50,828 bases of DNA from an uncultured Faecalibacterium sp. (GCA_944386015.1 CALWZK010000011.1:1-50828); one strand, 5' to 3'; shown: positions 33,988 to 42,670, counted from the stretch's first letter. Notes: generated by a model from the sequence alone, not told the origin. Translations and numbers: made by a program.

Positions 33988-35511
33988 TCAGGTTTCGGCA
34001 GGGGGCGGCTTCATGATGAACCAGAAGGTGGAACCCTGGCCCGGCGTGCTCTGGACGCCGAACCGGAAGCCGTGCTGCTGGAAGATGGCCTTGGTGATGG
34101 AGAGGCCCAGGCCGGTGCCGGCCTTGCCTGCATCCGACCGGGAGCGGTAGTACCGCTCGAAGATGTAGGGCAGGTCGTCGGCCGAGATGCCGGGGCCGTG
34201 GTCCTCCACCTCCACCCGGACCCCTTCTTCACAGGGCTGGGCCCGGAGGATGAACACCCCGTCGGCGCCGATGTGGTGCATGGCGTTGCCCAGCAGGTTG
34301 TGGAGGGCCCGCTCAATCATGGCCGGGTCGGCGTAGACGTCCAGGGGCTGGTCGGGCACCTCCAGCTTGAGGGTCCAGCCGTTCTGGGCGCAGACGGCGT
34401 CGTAGCGCTCGCTGACTTCGTCGCACAGCTGGCCCATGTCAAACCGGACCTTCTCGCACTTGTCGGCGCCGCTGGTCACCTTGCTCAGCTCCATGACGCT
34501 GGACACCAGGGCGGTGAGGCGGTCGGTCTCATCCACGATGATGTTCAGCTGTTCATCCCGGTGGGCCTTGTCGTCGCCGGTAATGTCCCGCACCGTCTCG
34601 GCATAGCCCTTGATGAGGGTCAGGGGGGTGCGCAGGTCGTGGGAGACGTTGGCCAGCAGGTCCCGCTGCATCTGGGCGGCCCGCTGGACTTCCTTGGCCA
34701 TGTGGTTGAAATCCTCGGCCAGGGTGCCCAGCTCGTCCCGCCGGAAGGACTCCACGTGGACCGAATAATCCCCCTGGGCCACCTGGCGGGCCGCAGCGGA
34801 GAGGTCCCGCAGGGGGCGGGTGAACCACTGGCTGAACAGCCAGGCCGCCGCCAGGGCAAAGGCGAACACCAGGATGGCGATCAGGGGCAGCATGGCGCTC
34901 AGCACCTGCCCGGCCTCGGCCACATGGACCAGGCTGGTGGACACCAGCACCGAGTAGGTGCCGTCCTGGCTCATCCGGCCCACAATCACCTGGGAGGAGC
35001 CGCCGCTGGTGTTGAGGATCTGAAGCCAGCTGCCGTTGGCCCGGCAGGCCCGGCGCATCTCAATGACGGTGGATTTGTCCCAGGAGAAGGTGCTGCTGTC
35101 CGATTTGGAGGACAGGGTGCTGTTGTGGAGCAGGCAGGGGTACAGGTTTTCGATGGTGATGACGCTGCGGAGGGTGGAGTCGGAAATGTCCACACAGAAG
35201 TTGGTCAGCTGGGTGTTGGCCGACAGGCTTTCATACAGCTTGGTGCGGAAATCGCTGTTCACCACCAGCACCCCGAAGTTCCAGCTGGAAATGACGTCCC
35301 CCTCGTCCTGGGTCTGTTGGATCAAAGTCACGATCTCGTCGGCCTGGCTGGCCAGCTGGTTTTCGATCCGGCGGTTGTACAGCGGTTCCAGCAGCTGGGT
35401 GGAGAGGAACCAGTACAGCACCAGCAGCAGCAGGCAGATGAAGGCGAGGAACAGCATCAGCTGGGCCCGGATGCCGGGGGCAGAGCGCCGGGCTTTTTTC
35501 AGACGCGGCAT
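33988..35511 (-). CDS. HAMP-containing sensor histidine kinase
   Basis: A 507-residue sensor: membrane helix 1 (about 17-37), an extracytoplasmic sensor domain of about 180 residues, membrane helix 2 (about 208-232), a HAMP linker, then HisKA with H-box ANVSHDLRTPLT (His about 291) and a HATPase_c domain with N-box LLGNAMHHI, G1 DHGPGIS, F-box YIFERYY and G2 GTGLGLSI. It would autophosphorylate in response to an envelope signal and pass phosphate to the adjacent response regulator. The stop of the regulator gene lies 3 bp upstream of this ATG, so the pair is cotranscribed. The signal is unknown. Confidence 0.95.
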   Translation of the reverse strand: MPRLKKARRSAPGIRAQLMLFLAFICLLLLVLYWFLSTQLLEPLYNRRIENQLASQADEIVTLIQQTQDEGDVISSWNFGVLVVNSDFRTKLYESLSANTQLTNFCVDISDSTLRSVITIENLYPCLLHNSTLSSKSDSSTFSWDKSTVIEMRRACRANGSWLQILNTSGGSSQVIVGRMSQDGTYSVLVSTSLVHVAEAGQVLSAMLPLIAILVFAFALAAAWLFSQWFTRPLRDLSAAARQVAQGDYSVHVESFRRDELGTLAEDFNHMAKEVQRAAQMQRDLLANVSHDLRTPLTLIKGYAETVRDITGDDKAHRDEQLNIIVDETDRLTALVSSVMELSKVTSGADKCEKVRFDMGQLCDEVSERYDAVCAQNGWTLKLEVPDQPLDVYADPAMIERALHNLLGNAMHHIGADGVFILRAQPCEEGVRVEVEDHGPGISADDLPYIFERYYRSRSDAGKAGTGLGLSITKAIFQQHGFRFGVQSTPGQGSTFWFIMKPPPAET

Positions 35512-35514
35512 GGA

Positions 35515-36201
35515 TTACCGGCGGGCGTCGGGGTCGAACTTATAGCCGATGCCCCAGACGGTCACAATGTAACTGCGGCAGGCCCCCAGGTGGCCCCGCA
35601 GCATCTTGACGTGGGTGTCCACCGTGCGGTCCTCGCCGAAATAGTCGTAGTTCCACACCTTCTGCAGGATCTTCTCCCGGGAAAGGGCGATGCCCTTGTT
35701 GGAGGCCAGGAAGACCAGCAGGTCAAACTCCTTGGGGGTGAGGCTGACTTCCTCGCCGCTGACCTTGACGGTGTGGCTGGCGGTGTCGATGGACAGCTCC
35801 CCAAAGGTCATGATGGTGGCGGCGGTGTCGGGGTGGGCCAGGGTCCGGTTGAGGACGGCCCGCACCCGGGCCACCAGCTCCCGGGGGGAGAAGGGCTTCA
35901 CCACATAGTCGTCGGCGCCGCCCTCCAGGCCGGCCAGTTTGTCGTATTCCTCGCCCCGGGCCGTCAGAATGATGACGGGGGTGTTGATGTGGCGGCTGCG
36001 CATCTCCCGCAGGCAGGTCATACCGTCCATGAAAGGCATCATCAGGTCCAGGATCACCAGATCGTAGCTGGAACTGGTAACCTGGGCCAGGGCAGCCGAG
36101 CCGTCGGCTGCCTCCTCACAGGTGTAGCCCGCATACTGCAGATGCTCCCGGATCAATTCCCGGATGCGGGGTTCGTCGTCGACGATCAAGATTTTAGCCA
36201 T
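35515..36201 (-). CDS. OmpR/PhoB-type response regulator
   Basis: A 228-residue regulator: receiver domain (1-120) with acidic pair Asp8/Asp9, phosphoacceptor Asp52 in LVILDLMMP, and Lys in VVKPFSP (about 103); then a winged-helix DNA-binding domain (about 130-228) with the RTVDTHVKMLRGHLG recognition region. MAKILIVDDE is the natural start, with GGAGG about 11 bp upstream. It is first in an operon with the kinase. Direct repeats TTCACA at its own promoter suggest autoregulation. Confidence 0.95.
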   Translation of the reverse strand: MAKILIVDDEPRIRELIREHLQYAGYTCEEAADGSAALAQVTSSSYDLVILDLMMPFMDGMTCLREMRSRHINTPVIILTARGEEYDKLAGLEGGADDYVVKPFSPRELVARVRAVLNRTLAHPDTAATIMTFGELSIDTASHTVKVSGEEVSLTPKEFDLLVFLASNKGIALSREKILQKVWNYDYFGEDRTVDTHVKMLRGHLGACRSYIVTVWGIGYKFDPDARR

Positions 36202-36287
36202 AGGGCGGGGGTCCTCCATTTCTGATTCAAAACAGTCCGGCAGCGGGCCGCCGGCAGCGGGCCGCCGGACCGGTTTCACATCATTGT

Positions 36288-36330
36288 ATTATAATTTAAT
36301 AATAATACGGAAAATGTGAAGAAGTGTGAA
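36288..36330 (-). promoter_or_regulatory. Promoter of the two-component operon with TTCACA direct repeats
   Basis: Minus strand: a consensus -10 TATAAT (36288-36293) lacks a good -35. Two TTCACA repeats (36315-36320 and 36325-36330) sit 10 bp apart at that position. This is the layout of a PhoB/OmpR-type activated promoter. Confidence 0.6.
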
Positions 36331-36506
36331 CTTTGGGTGAATCCTTTGGAAAAATATCACCGCTCCCGGGGCCCGGCGGCCGGCGCAGCACCGGGCGGAA
36401 AGCCCCCCTGCACTTGCACCTGAGGGCACAGATGCGGTATACTGAAGCCGACCCATCCCTCACCCCCGGCCCGGCGCCGGCGGGGCAACAGAAAGGAATC
36501 ACAGCC

Positions 36507-37793
36507 ATGCGTTTGGGATTGACCGAAATCATACTGGTCCTGTTCATCATTCTGGTGATTTTTGGGCCGGGGATCTATAGCTGGGCGTCCCGGTATGCCC
36601 GCCGCTTCCGGGCCCAGCAGGCCGAGGAAGCCCGCCGCCGTGCCGCCTGGGAGGCAGAGCGCCGGGCCCGGCGGGATTTTATCCTCCACCGGTTCCAGAT
36701 TGCGGCGGCGGTGTTTGCGGTGCTGATGGCGGCGGGCCTGGTGTATACCCTGGGCTTCCGCCCCATCGACGCCCAGCCCCAGAGCTACACCCTGCCGGCG
36801 GCCCAGGCTCCCCAGGGGGGCCAGACGGCGGCTGAGACGGTGTCCCTGCCGCTGGAAGGCTACCAGTCCCCTGACTGCATGGTGCGCCAGGACGGCTGGC
36901 TCTATCTGGCAGCCCGGCCCCTGGAAGGGGAGGGCAGCGCCCTGCTGCGGATGCGGGAGGACGGCACCGGCCAGACGGTGGTGCTGACCGAGCAGGGGAC
37001 CATCACCTCCTTCGCCTTTGACGGAGAGGGAGATATCTGGTACACCCGCCTCACCCGTGAGGGCGGGGCCCTCTGCCAGGCCTCCCACGATGACTGGGGG
37101 GCCGCCACCCAGCAGGTGGTGAACCAGATCGACGGCCGGGCCCTGTCCTACCCGGCGGCGGTGGCAGTGGACCAGGAGGGCCGGGTCTATTTCACCGAGG
37201 CGGCCCGGCAGGGCACCCGGTCGGGCACCCTGGAGGACGTGCTGCGGGCCGAGCTGATCGGCCACACCGCCACCGGCTGGGTCTATGTCTATGACCCGGC
37301 GGCCCGGACGGTCCAGCGGGTGCTGGGGGGCGTGGCCGGGGCCTCCGGCCTGGCGCTTTCCCCCGAGGGGGATACCCTCTATGTGGCAGACCTGGCCAGC
37401 CGGTGCATCTGGGCGGTGGACTCTGACAGCCGGGAACTGACCGCCGGCGGCAAGGGCTGCACCCTCTTTGCGGGGGATCTGCCCGGCTATCCCGGGGCCC
37501 TCACAACCGACGAAGAAGGCAGCGTCTATGCGGCCTATGCCTGGGATCAGTCGGACTGGCTGGAAAACCGGGCCGACGACCCCGGCTTCCGGGAGGTGGC
37601 CGCCCGCCTGCCCCGGAGCGTCCAGCAGCGGCTGTTCCGCCGGTGCCCCACGGCGGCCCAGGGCTTTGACCCCGAGGGAAAGCTGGAGGCGACCTATGGT
37701 TCCAGCGATGTGACAGGGTGGGCAGCGGCTGCCAGCGGCAACCGGCTGTATCTGCCCGGCACCGATTCCAATGTTTGTTACTTCCGTTTTTGA
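36507..37793 (+). CDS. Membrane-anchored NHL/SMP-30-like beta-propeller with TatA-like N-terminus
   Basis: A 428-residue protein. The first 20 residues, MRLGLTEIILVLFIILVIFG, resemble TatA-type anchors: a short hydrophobic helix ending in FGP. An amphipathic stretch rich in Arg/Ala/Glu follows (about 28-58), then a second membrane helix (about 64-84), and then an exported domain of repeated blades with FDGEGDIWYTRL, VDQEGRVYFTEA and LSPEGDTLYVAD typical of NHL/strictosidine-synthase-like propellers. AAAGGAAT precedes the ATG. Function is unknown. A lone SMP-30 label would miss the anchor. It is divergent from the two-component system. Confidence 0.75.
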   Translation: MRLGLTEIILVLFIILVIFGPGIYSWASRYARRFRAQQAEEARRRAAWEAERRARRDFILHRFQIAAAVFAVLMAAGLVYTLGFRPIDAQPQSYTLPAAQAPQGGQTAAETVSLPLEGYQSPDCMVRQDGWLYLAARPLEGEGSALLRMREDGTGQTVVLTEQGTITSFAFDGEGDIWYTRLTREGGALCQASHDDWGAATQQVVNQIDGRALSYPAAVAVDQEGRVYFTEAARQGTRSGTLEDVLRAELIGHTATGWVYVYDPAARTVQRVLGGVAGASGLALSPEGDTLYVADLASRCIWAVDSDSRELTAGGKGCTLFAGDLPGYPGALTTDEEGSVYAAYAWDQSDWLENRADDPGFREVAARLPRSVQQRLFRRCPTAAQGFDPEGKLEATYGSSDVTGWAAAASGNRLYLPGTDSNVCYFRF

Positions 37794-37811
37794 GGAAAGA
37801 GGCGTTTTGCA

Positions 37812-38372
37812 ATGACAGAACAGGAAAAACAGGAGATCACCGCCCAGGCCCGCCAGGCCGTGAAAGAGCTGCTGGCCCAGGCCAATCTCCGCAAGGGAAA
37901 TGTATTTGTGGTGGGCTGCTCCTCCAGCGAGATTGTGGGGGGCCACATCGGCCATGACAGCAGCATGGAGGCTGCTGCCGCCGTCTATGCAGGCATCGCC
38001 CCGGTGCTGCAGGAGCGGGGCATCTGGCTGGCAGCCCAGTGCTGCGAGCACCTGAACCGGGCCCTGATCCTGGAGCGGGAGGCCGCCGAGGCCTACGGCT
38101 GGGAAGAAGTCTGCGTGGTGCCCCGGCCCCATGCCGGCGGCAGCTGGGCCACCACCTGCTGGAAGCACTTCAAAGACCCGGTGGCGGTGGAGGCCATCCA
38201 GGCCCATGCGGGCATGGACATCGGCGGCACCCTCATCGGGATGCACCTGAAGCGGGTGGCTGTGCCGGTGCGCCTGTCCCTGGACCACATCGGCCGCGCC
38301 ATTTTGCTCTGCGCCCGGACCCGCCCCAAACTGATCGGCGGCGAGCGGGCAAAATACACAGAGGAGGATTGA
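37812..38372 (+). CDS. YwlG-like (UPF0340/TIGR01440) protein
   Basis: A 186-residue protein of the UPF0340 family, common in Firmicutes and uncharacterised. Family segments are VVGCSSSEIVGGHIGHDSS (about 33-51), AAQCCEHLNRALI (about 75-87), and VPRPHAGGSWAT. Conserved Cys and His residues suggest a metal or ligand site, but no reaction is known. GAGG precedes the ATG. The next gene starts 8 bp after its stop. Confidence 0.9.
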   Translation: MTEQEKQEITAQARQAVKELLAQANLRKGNVFVVGCSSSEIVGGHIGHDSSMEAAAAVYAGIAPVLQERGIWLAAQCCEHLNRALILEREAAEAYGWEEVCVVPRPHAGGSWATTCWKHFKDPVAVEAIQAHAGMDIGGTLIGMHLKRVAVPVRLSLDHIGRAILLCARTRPKLIGGERAKYTEED

Positions 38373-38380
38373 ACTGAAAT

Positions 38381-39100
38381 ATGCCGGAACGGAATTTGGA
38401 ACAGATGGCTGAGGCGGTGGCAGAGATCCGCCGCCGGATGGATGAAGCCGCCCGGGAGGCCGGGCGGGACCCCGCCAGCGTCCAGCTGTGCGCAGCCTGC
38501 AAGACCCACACCCCCGAGACCATTGCCCTGAGCGCCAAACTGCCCATCGACCTGTTCGGGGAAAACCACGTCCAGGAGCTGTGCGCCAATTACGAGGCAG
38601 GGGCCTACTGCGGCAAGCCGGTCCACTTCATCGGCCACCTGCAGACCAACAAGATCAAGAAGGTGCTGGGCAAGGCGTCCCTGATCCAGAGCGTGGACAG
38701 CGAACACCTGGTGCTGGCCCTGGAAAAAGAAGCCGCCAAGCTGGACCTGGTACAGGACATCCTGCTGGAAGTGAACATCGGGGAGGAGGCCAGCAAGACC
38801 GGCGTTTCCCCCGAACAGCTGTGGGCCCTGCTGGATAGGGCGGCGGCCCAGCCCCATCTGCGGGTCAAGGGCCTGATGGCCATCCCGCCGGTGAACGATG
38901 ACGACGCAGCCAACCGGGCGATCCTGGCCCAGGTGTACAAACTGTTCGTCCAGGCCGGGGAGCGGGGCTACCAGAACGTGCAGATGGAAACCTTGTCCAT
39001 GGGGATGAGCGGCGACTTTGAAAACGCCATCCGGGAAGGGGCCACCCTGGTGCGGATCGGCACCGCCATCTACGGCGCCCGGGACTACGGCACCCGCTGA
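38381..39100 (+). CDS. YggS-like PLP-binding protein
   Basis: A 239-residue single-domain fold-III PLP protein (YggS/PLPBP family) involved in vitamin B6 homeostasis. The PLP lysine is in AACKTH (Lys 41). FGENHVQEL, FIGHLQTNK and LSMGMSGDFENAI are family hallmarks, the last binding the PLP phosphate. No enzymatic reaction is established for the family. In Gram-positives it often lies near sepF/ylm genes; here the neighbours are a UPF0340 gene and an ABC exporter. Confidence 0.95.
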   Translation: MPERNLEQMAEAVAEIRRRMDEAAREAGRDPASVQLCAACKTHTPETIALSAKLPIDLFGENHVQELCANYEAGAYCGKPVHFIGHLQTNKIKKVLGKASLIQSVDSEHLVLALEKEAAKLDLVQDILLEVNIGEEASKTGVSPEQLWALLDRAAAQPHLRVKGLMAIPPVNDDDAANRAILAQVYKLFVQAGERGYQNVQMETLSMGMSGDFENAIREGATLVRIGTAIYGARDYGTR

Positions 39101-39169
39101 GCGCTGCCGTCTGAGGGGAAAACTGAGGGAAAAGAGAAAACGATTTGTAAAATAAACAGGAGAATCAAC

Positions 39170-40981
39170 ATGGTGGATTTGAAAGATGTCGAGAAACCGA
39201 AGTATGGGGACCCCAACGCCCGCCATACTTCGGCGGCCCGGCTGCTGCAGCGGTTCTGGCCCTATGAGCAGAAATACTGGAAGACCATGGTCTTTGACCT
39301 GTTCTGCGCAGCCCTGACCTGCATCTGCGACCTGGTGCTGCCTCTGATCCTCCGGTACATCACCAACACCGCCGTCAATGACCTGGCAGCTTTGACGGTG
39401 GGGGTGGTGCTGAAGCTGGGATTCCTGTACTTTGTGCTGCGGCTGATCGACGGCCTGGCGGCTTACTATATGGCGGACATGGGCCACGTCATGGGCGTCT
39501 ACATCGAGACTGACATGCGGCGGGACGCCTTTGCCCATCTCCAGCGGCTGAGCGTGGCCTACTATTCCAACAACAAGATCGGCCAGATCATGGGCCGGAT
39601 CACCAACGACCTGTTTGACGTCACCGAGTTTGCCCACCACTGCCCTGAGGAGTTCTTCATCGCGGCGGTCAAGATTGTGGCCAGCTTCATCATCCTGAGC
39701 CGGTACAGCCTGGGGCTGACGGCCCTGCTGTTCCTCTGCCTGCCCCTGATGGGGGTGGTGTCCATCAAGCTGAACACCCGGCTGCGGGCCACCCAGCGGG
39801 CCCAGCGGGTCCAGGTGGGCGAGCTGAACGCTCAGATCGAGGAGAGCCTGCTGGGGGAGCGGGTGGTGAAAGCCTTCTGCGCCGAAAAGACCGAGAACGA
39901 AAAGTTTGAGGCCGGCAACGGCACCTTCCAGCGGCTGAAAAAGAACAGCTACCGGGTGATGGCGGCCTTCCAGACCTCCACCCGGATGTTCGACGGCCTG
40001 ATGTACCTGGTGACCATTCTGGGGGGCGGCATCTTTGTGGTGAAGGGGTGGATCACCCCCGGCGACCTGGTGGCCTACTCCCTGTATGTGTCCACCCTGA
40101 TTGCCACCATCCGCCGGATTGTGGAGTTTGCCGAGCAGTTCCAGCGGGGCATGACCGGCATCGAGCGGTTCTTTGAGATCCTGGACACCCCGGTGGATAT
40201 CCAGGACGCCCCCGGGGCTGCCCCCCTCAAGCCGGGGCCGGGGCAGATCAAGTTTGACCATGTCAGCTTTGAGTACCCCGACGACCACAACAAGGTGCTG
40301 CGGAATGTCAGCATCGAGATCCCGGCGGGCCAGCGGCTGGCCCTGGTGGGCCCCTCCGGCGGCGGCAAGACCACCCTGTGCAACCTGATCCCCCGGTTCT
40401 ATGATGTGACCGCCGGCAAGATCTTCATCGACGGCCAGGACATCCGCAAGGTGACCCTGGAGAGCCTGCGGGCGGCCATCGGCATCGTCCAGCAGGATGT
40501 CTACCTGTTCAGCGGCACGGTGGCCGAGAACATCGCCTACGGCAGGCCGGGGGCCACCCAGGAGGAAATTGCCCAGGCCGCCCGCATGGCCGGGGCGGAA
40601 AAGTTCATCCTGGGCCTGAAGGACGGCTACAACACCTATGTGGGCGAGCGGGGCGTCAAGCTGTCGGGCGGCCAGAAGCAGCGGCTGTCCATCGCCCGGG
40701 TGTTCCTCAAGAACCCGCCCATCCTGATTCTGGACGAGGCCACCAGCGCCCTGGACAACGAGAGCGAGATCCTGGTGGGCCAGAGCCTGGAGCAGCTGGC
40801 CCATGGCCGCACCACTTTGACCATCGCCCACCGGCTGACCACCATCAAGGATTACGACCGGATCCTGGTGCTGGGGGCCGAGGGAATCCTGGAGGACGGC
40901 ACCCACGAGGAGCTGCTGGAAAAGAAGGGGATTTACTACCGCCTGTGGAACCAGCTGCCGGGGGATGACTTCCTGTCCTGA
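39170..40981 (+). CDS. ABC transporter, fused permease/ATPase (MsbA/multidrug type)
   Basis: A 603-residue half-transporter: an N-terminal six-helix membrane domain (about 40-330), then an ATPase domain with Walker A GPSGGGKTT (about 394-402), Q-loop IVQQDVYLF, signature LSGGQKQR and Walker B ILILDEATSALDN, and the H-loop IAHRL. It exports a lipid, peptide or drug, probably as a homodimer. Substrate unknown. CAGGAG lies before the ATG. Its TGA is 2 bp upstream of the 360-bp repeat copy 1. Confidence 0.94.
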   Translation: MVDLKDVEKPKYGDPNARHTSAARLLQRFWPYEQKYWKTMVFDLFCAALTCICDLVLPLILRYITNTAVNDLAALTVGVVLKLGFLYFVLRLIDGLAAYYMADMGHVMGVYIETDMRRDAFAHLQRLSVAYYSNNKIGQIMGRITNDLFDVTEFAHHCPEEFFIAAVKIVASFIILSRYSLGLTALLFLCLPLMGVVSIKLNTRLRATQRAQRVQVGELNAQIEESLLGERVVKAFCAEKTENEKFEAGNGTFQRLKKNSYRVMAAFQTSTRMFDGLMYLVTILGGGIFVVKGWITPGDLVAYSLYVSTLIATIRRIVEFAEQFQRGMTGIERFFEILDTPVDIQDAPGAAPLKPGPGQIKFDHVSFEYPDDHNKVLRNVSIEIPAGQRLALVGPSGGGKTTLCNLIPRFYDVTAGKIFIDGQDIRKVTLESLRAAIGIVQQDVYLFSGTVAENIAYGRPGATQEEIAQAARMAGAEKFILGLKDGYNTYVGERGVKLSGGQKQRLSIARVFLKNPPILILDEATSALDNESEILVGQSLEQLAHGRTTLTIAHRLTTIKDYDRILVLGAEGILEDGTHEELLEKKGIYYRLWNQLPGDDFLS

Positions 40982-40983
40982 TG

Positions 40984-41343
40984 CGCTTTAGGGGGAACCC
41001 ATTTCTGTGCGCATACGCGCAGCAGAAATTCCCTTGGTTGCGGTTCCCTGCTTTTGCGGCGGGCATCGTAGCGCCCTTGCAAAAGACAGACCGCGTTCCT
41101 CTTGCGCTTAGCCGATTTTTGCGGCGCACCGCAGCGGGTGCTTGCAAAAACCGGAGCGCTGCGCCAAACACAGCTCCCTGTTTCGTCCGCAGGACGCGGT
41201 CGCTGTGTTTGCCCCTGGGGACAAAATTTGGCGCAGAACCGCGCACTCGGCCTTGTGGCCTCGCACACTCTCTGCGCCAAATTTCCCTGTCGGTGTCCCG
41301 GCCGTACGCACATGTCGTCCGGCGGGGACATTTTTTGACAGTC
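40984..41343 (+). repeat. 360-bp hairpin-rich intergenic repeat, copy 1
   Basis: A non-coding element, 95-96% identical to 48296-48654. It folds into successive hairpins: H1 TTTCTGTGCGC/GCGCAGCAGAAA (41002-41028); H2 GCGGT...CTGCTTTTGC/GCAAAAG...ACCGC (41040-41094); H3 GCGCT...TTTTTGC...GCACC/GGTGC...GCAAAAA...AGCGC (41104-41159); H4 CAAACACAGC/GCTGTGTTTG (41165-41211) around CGTCC/GGACG; H5 a 14-bp stem AAATTTGGCGCAGA/TCTGCGCCAAATTT (41224-41284); and H6 GTCCCGGCCG/CGGCGGGGAC with TTTTTT (41295-41336). CGCTTTA at the start is inverted as TAAAGCG just past the end (41344-41350). I see no promoter within. Family not recognised. Confidence 0.85.
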
Positions 41344-41346
41344 TAA

Positions 41347-41382
41347 AGCGGAGCCTGCTTTCCGGCGGGCTCCGCTCTTTTT
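41347..41382. terminator. Hairpin after repeat copy 1, end of tmcAL
   Basis: AGCGGAGCC (41347-41355) pairs with GGCTCCGCT (41368-41376), with CTTTTT beyond on the plus strand. It abuts the tmcAL stop codon, so it may terminate transcripts from both sides. Confidence 0.65.
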
Positions 41383-42571
41383 ATAGCTTGATGAGGGGCT
41401 GGGTGAAGGCTGTCCCCATGGGGGCGGGGGTACGGCGGCACAGGGCGGTGAAGTCCGCCGCGGCCGCCTGGGCCCGGACAGCCAGGGCGCAGTCCTGGTT
41501 TTCCCGGGCCAGCTTGGCCAGGGAGGGGGACACCGGCAGGGACGCCCGGGCCAGCAGCCCCGCGGCCTCCTGCCGGAGGCCCAGCAGATGGAGATAGGGG
41601 GGCAGGGCGGGCAGATCCAGCCAGCCGGGGCCGGCGCCGTAGCCCAGGGCGGCGTCCATCACCAGGCGCCGCATCCGGGCCCGGGGATACCGGACGGTGG
41701 TCAGGTCATCCCACAGCCCTTCCAGGGTCACCGCCTGCCGGACTGCCTGGGCCAGACGGTGTTCCAGGCCCTCGGCGGCGCCGCGGACCCCGGCAAAGTC
41801 CTGCCGGGCCCGCAGCCGGGAGAGGGCGGCCAGGCTCACCGCCCCGAAATCGGTGTACTGCCCGGCGGCCCCGGCCTCCCGATAGAGGGCCAGTGCCTGC
41901 GGGGGCACATAGGGGGTCAGGGCCTCGGGGCCTTCCTGGGCCCAGAGGGCCCGGAGGGCGCTGGCGCTGGCATACCGGCCGGCGGTCCAGGCCTGGCCGT
42001 GGTCTGCCCCCTGGCGGGGCAGGGGCACCGGGGTGAGGGGGGCCTTCAGCTCCAGGATGGCCTTGCAGTATTCCACCGCCAGGTTGTTGTTGGGCCGGTC
42101 CAGCAGATCGGCCAGGCCAGCCCCGGGGCAGACCTGTTCCACTGCCGCCTGCCGGGCGGCGGCAAAGTGCCGGGCCCCGGCGGCCAGCTGCTGTTTCAGG
42201 GCTTCTCGGTAGGCAGGGGAGGCCAGCACCCGGGCGGCACGGGTCAGCAGCTCCACATCAGGGGTCTCGGCGCCGAACACCAGGGCATCGCACCCCGCTG
42301 CCGCCAGCACCGTCACCCCCGCCCGGGCAAAGGATTCTGCCCCCGACATGGCCCAGGGGGCGGGCAGGGCGAACACCAGGCTGGCCCCCGCTTCCAGGGC
42401 GGCCCGCACCCGCACCGGCTCGGGCAGCAGGGGCGGGGCGCCCCGCTGGGTCAGCCCGCAGCTGAGGGCCACCGCCGTGTGGGCGGCCCCCATCTGCCGG
42501 GCCGCTGCCAGCTGCCAGGCGTGGCCGTTGTGGAAGGGATCGTACTCTGCGATGATGCCGGCAAACTCCAT
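41381..42571 (-). CDS. tmcAL: tRNA(Met) cytidine acetate ligase-like nucleotidyltransferase
   Basis: A 396-residue protein of the TmcAL/YlbM family, which uses ATP and acetate to acetylate cytidine 34 of elongator tRNA-Met (ac4C). The nucleotidyltransferase motif is HNGH (14-17) within GIIAEYDPFHNGH. The substrate-binding segment RPNNNLAVEYCKAI appears near residue 150. ATG at 42571 follows AGGAGG by 5 bp; the open frame upstream is antisense to ackA and is not coding. It is divergent from ackA with overlapping -10 boxes. Confidence 0.93.
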   Translation of the reverse strand: MEFAGIIAEYDPFHNGHAWQLAAARQMGAAHTAVALSCGLTQRGAPPLLPEPVRVRAALEAGASLVFALPAPWAMSGAESFARAGVTVLAAAGCDALVFGAETPDVELLTRAARVLASPAYREALKQQLAAGARHFAAARQAAVEQVCPGAGLADLLDRPNNNLAVEYCKAILELKAPLTPVPLPRQGADHGQAWTAGRYASASALRALWAQEGPEALTPYVPPQALALYREAGAAGQYTDFGAVSLAALSRLRARQDFAGVRGAAEGLEHRLAQAVRQAVTLEGLWDDLTTVRYPRARMRRLVMDAALGYGAGPGWLDLPALPPYLHLLGLRQEAAGLLARASLPVSPSLAKLARENQDCALAVRAQAAAADFTALCRRTPAPMGTAFTQPLIKL

Positions 42572-42622
42572 GAAGCCTCCTGTATGTTGTACACAAGAAA
42601 TGATCTTTTTGGTCTTTTTCTC

Positions 42623-42651
42623 TTGAAAAGACGCTGGCTCTATTATATAAT
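42623..42651 (+). promoter_or_regulatory. Promoter of ackA
   Basis: TTGAAA (42623-42628), 17-bp spacer, TATAAT (42646-42651). The leader to the ATG is about 138 nt. The -10 box overlaps that of the divergent tmcAL promoter. Confidence 0.8.
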
Positions 42652-42670
42652 GTAAACAAATAGAACGCAA
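42642..42670 (-). promoter_or_regulatory. Promoter of tmcAL
   Basis: Minus strand: TTGCGT (42665-42670), 17-bp spacer, TATAAT (42642-42647). It shares the palindromic ATTATATAAT core with the ackA promoter. Confidence 0.6.

Noticed and set aside
38093-40906. Very long minus-strand open frames opposite yggS and the ABC exporter, and similar ones opposite spoIIE and the flavoprotein gene
   Set aside because: They are the complementary frame of well-recognised genes, rich in Gly/Ala/Gln/His, with no domains or ribosome sites.
40845-41331. Minus-strand open frames through repeat copy 1, with similar ones in copy 2 (48197-48625)
   Set aside because: Several frames are open at once, differences between copies are nearly all amino-acid-changing, no ribosome site is present, and the DNA is occupied by hairpins.
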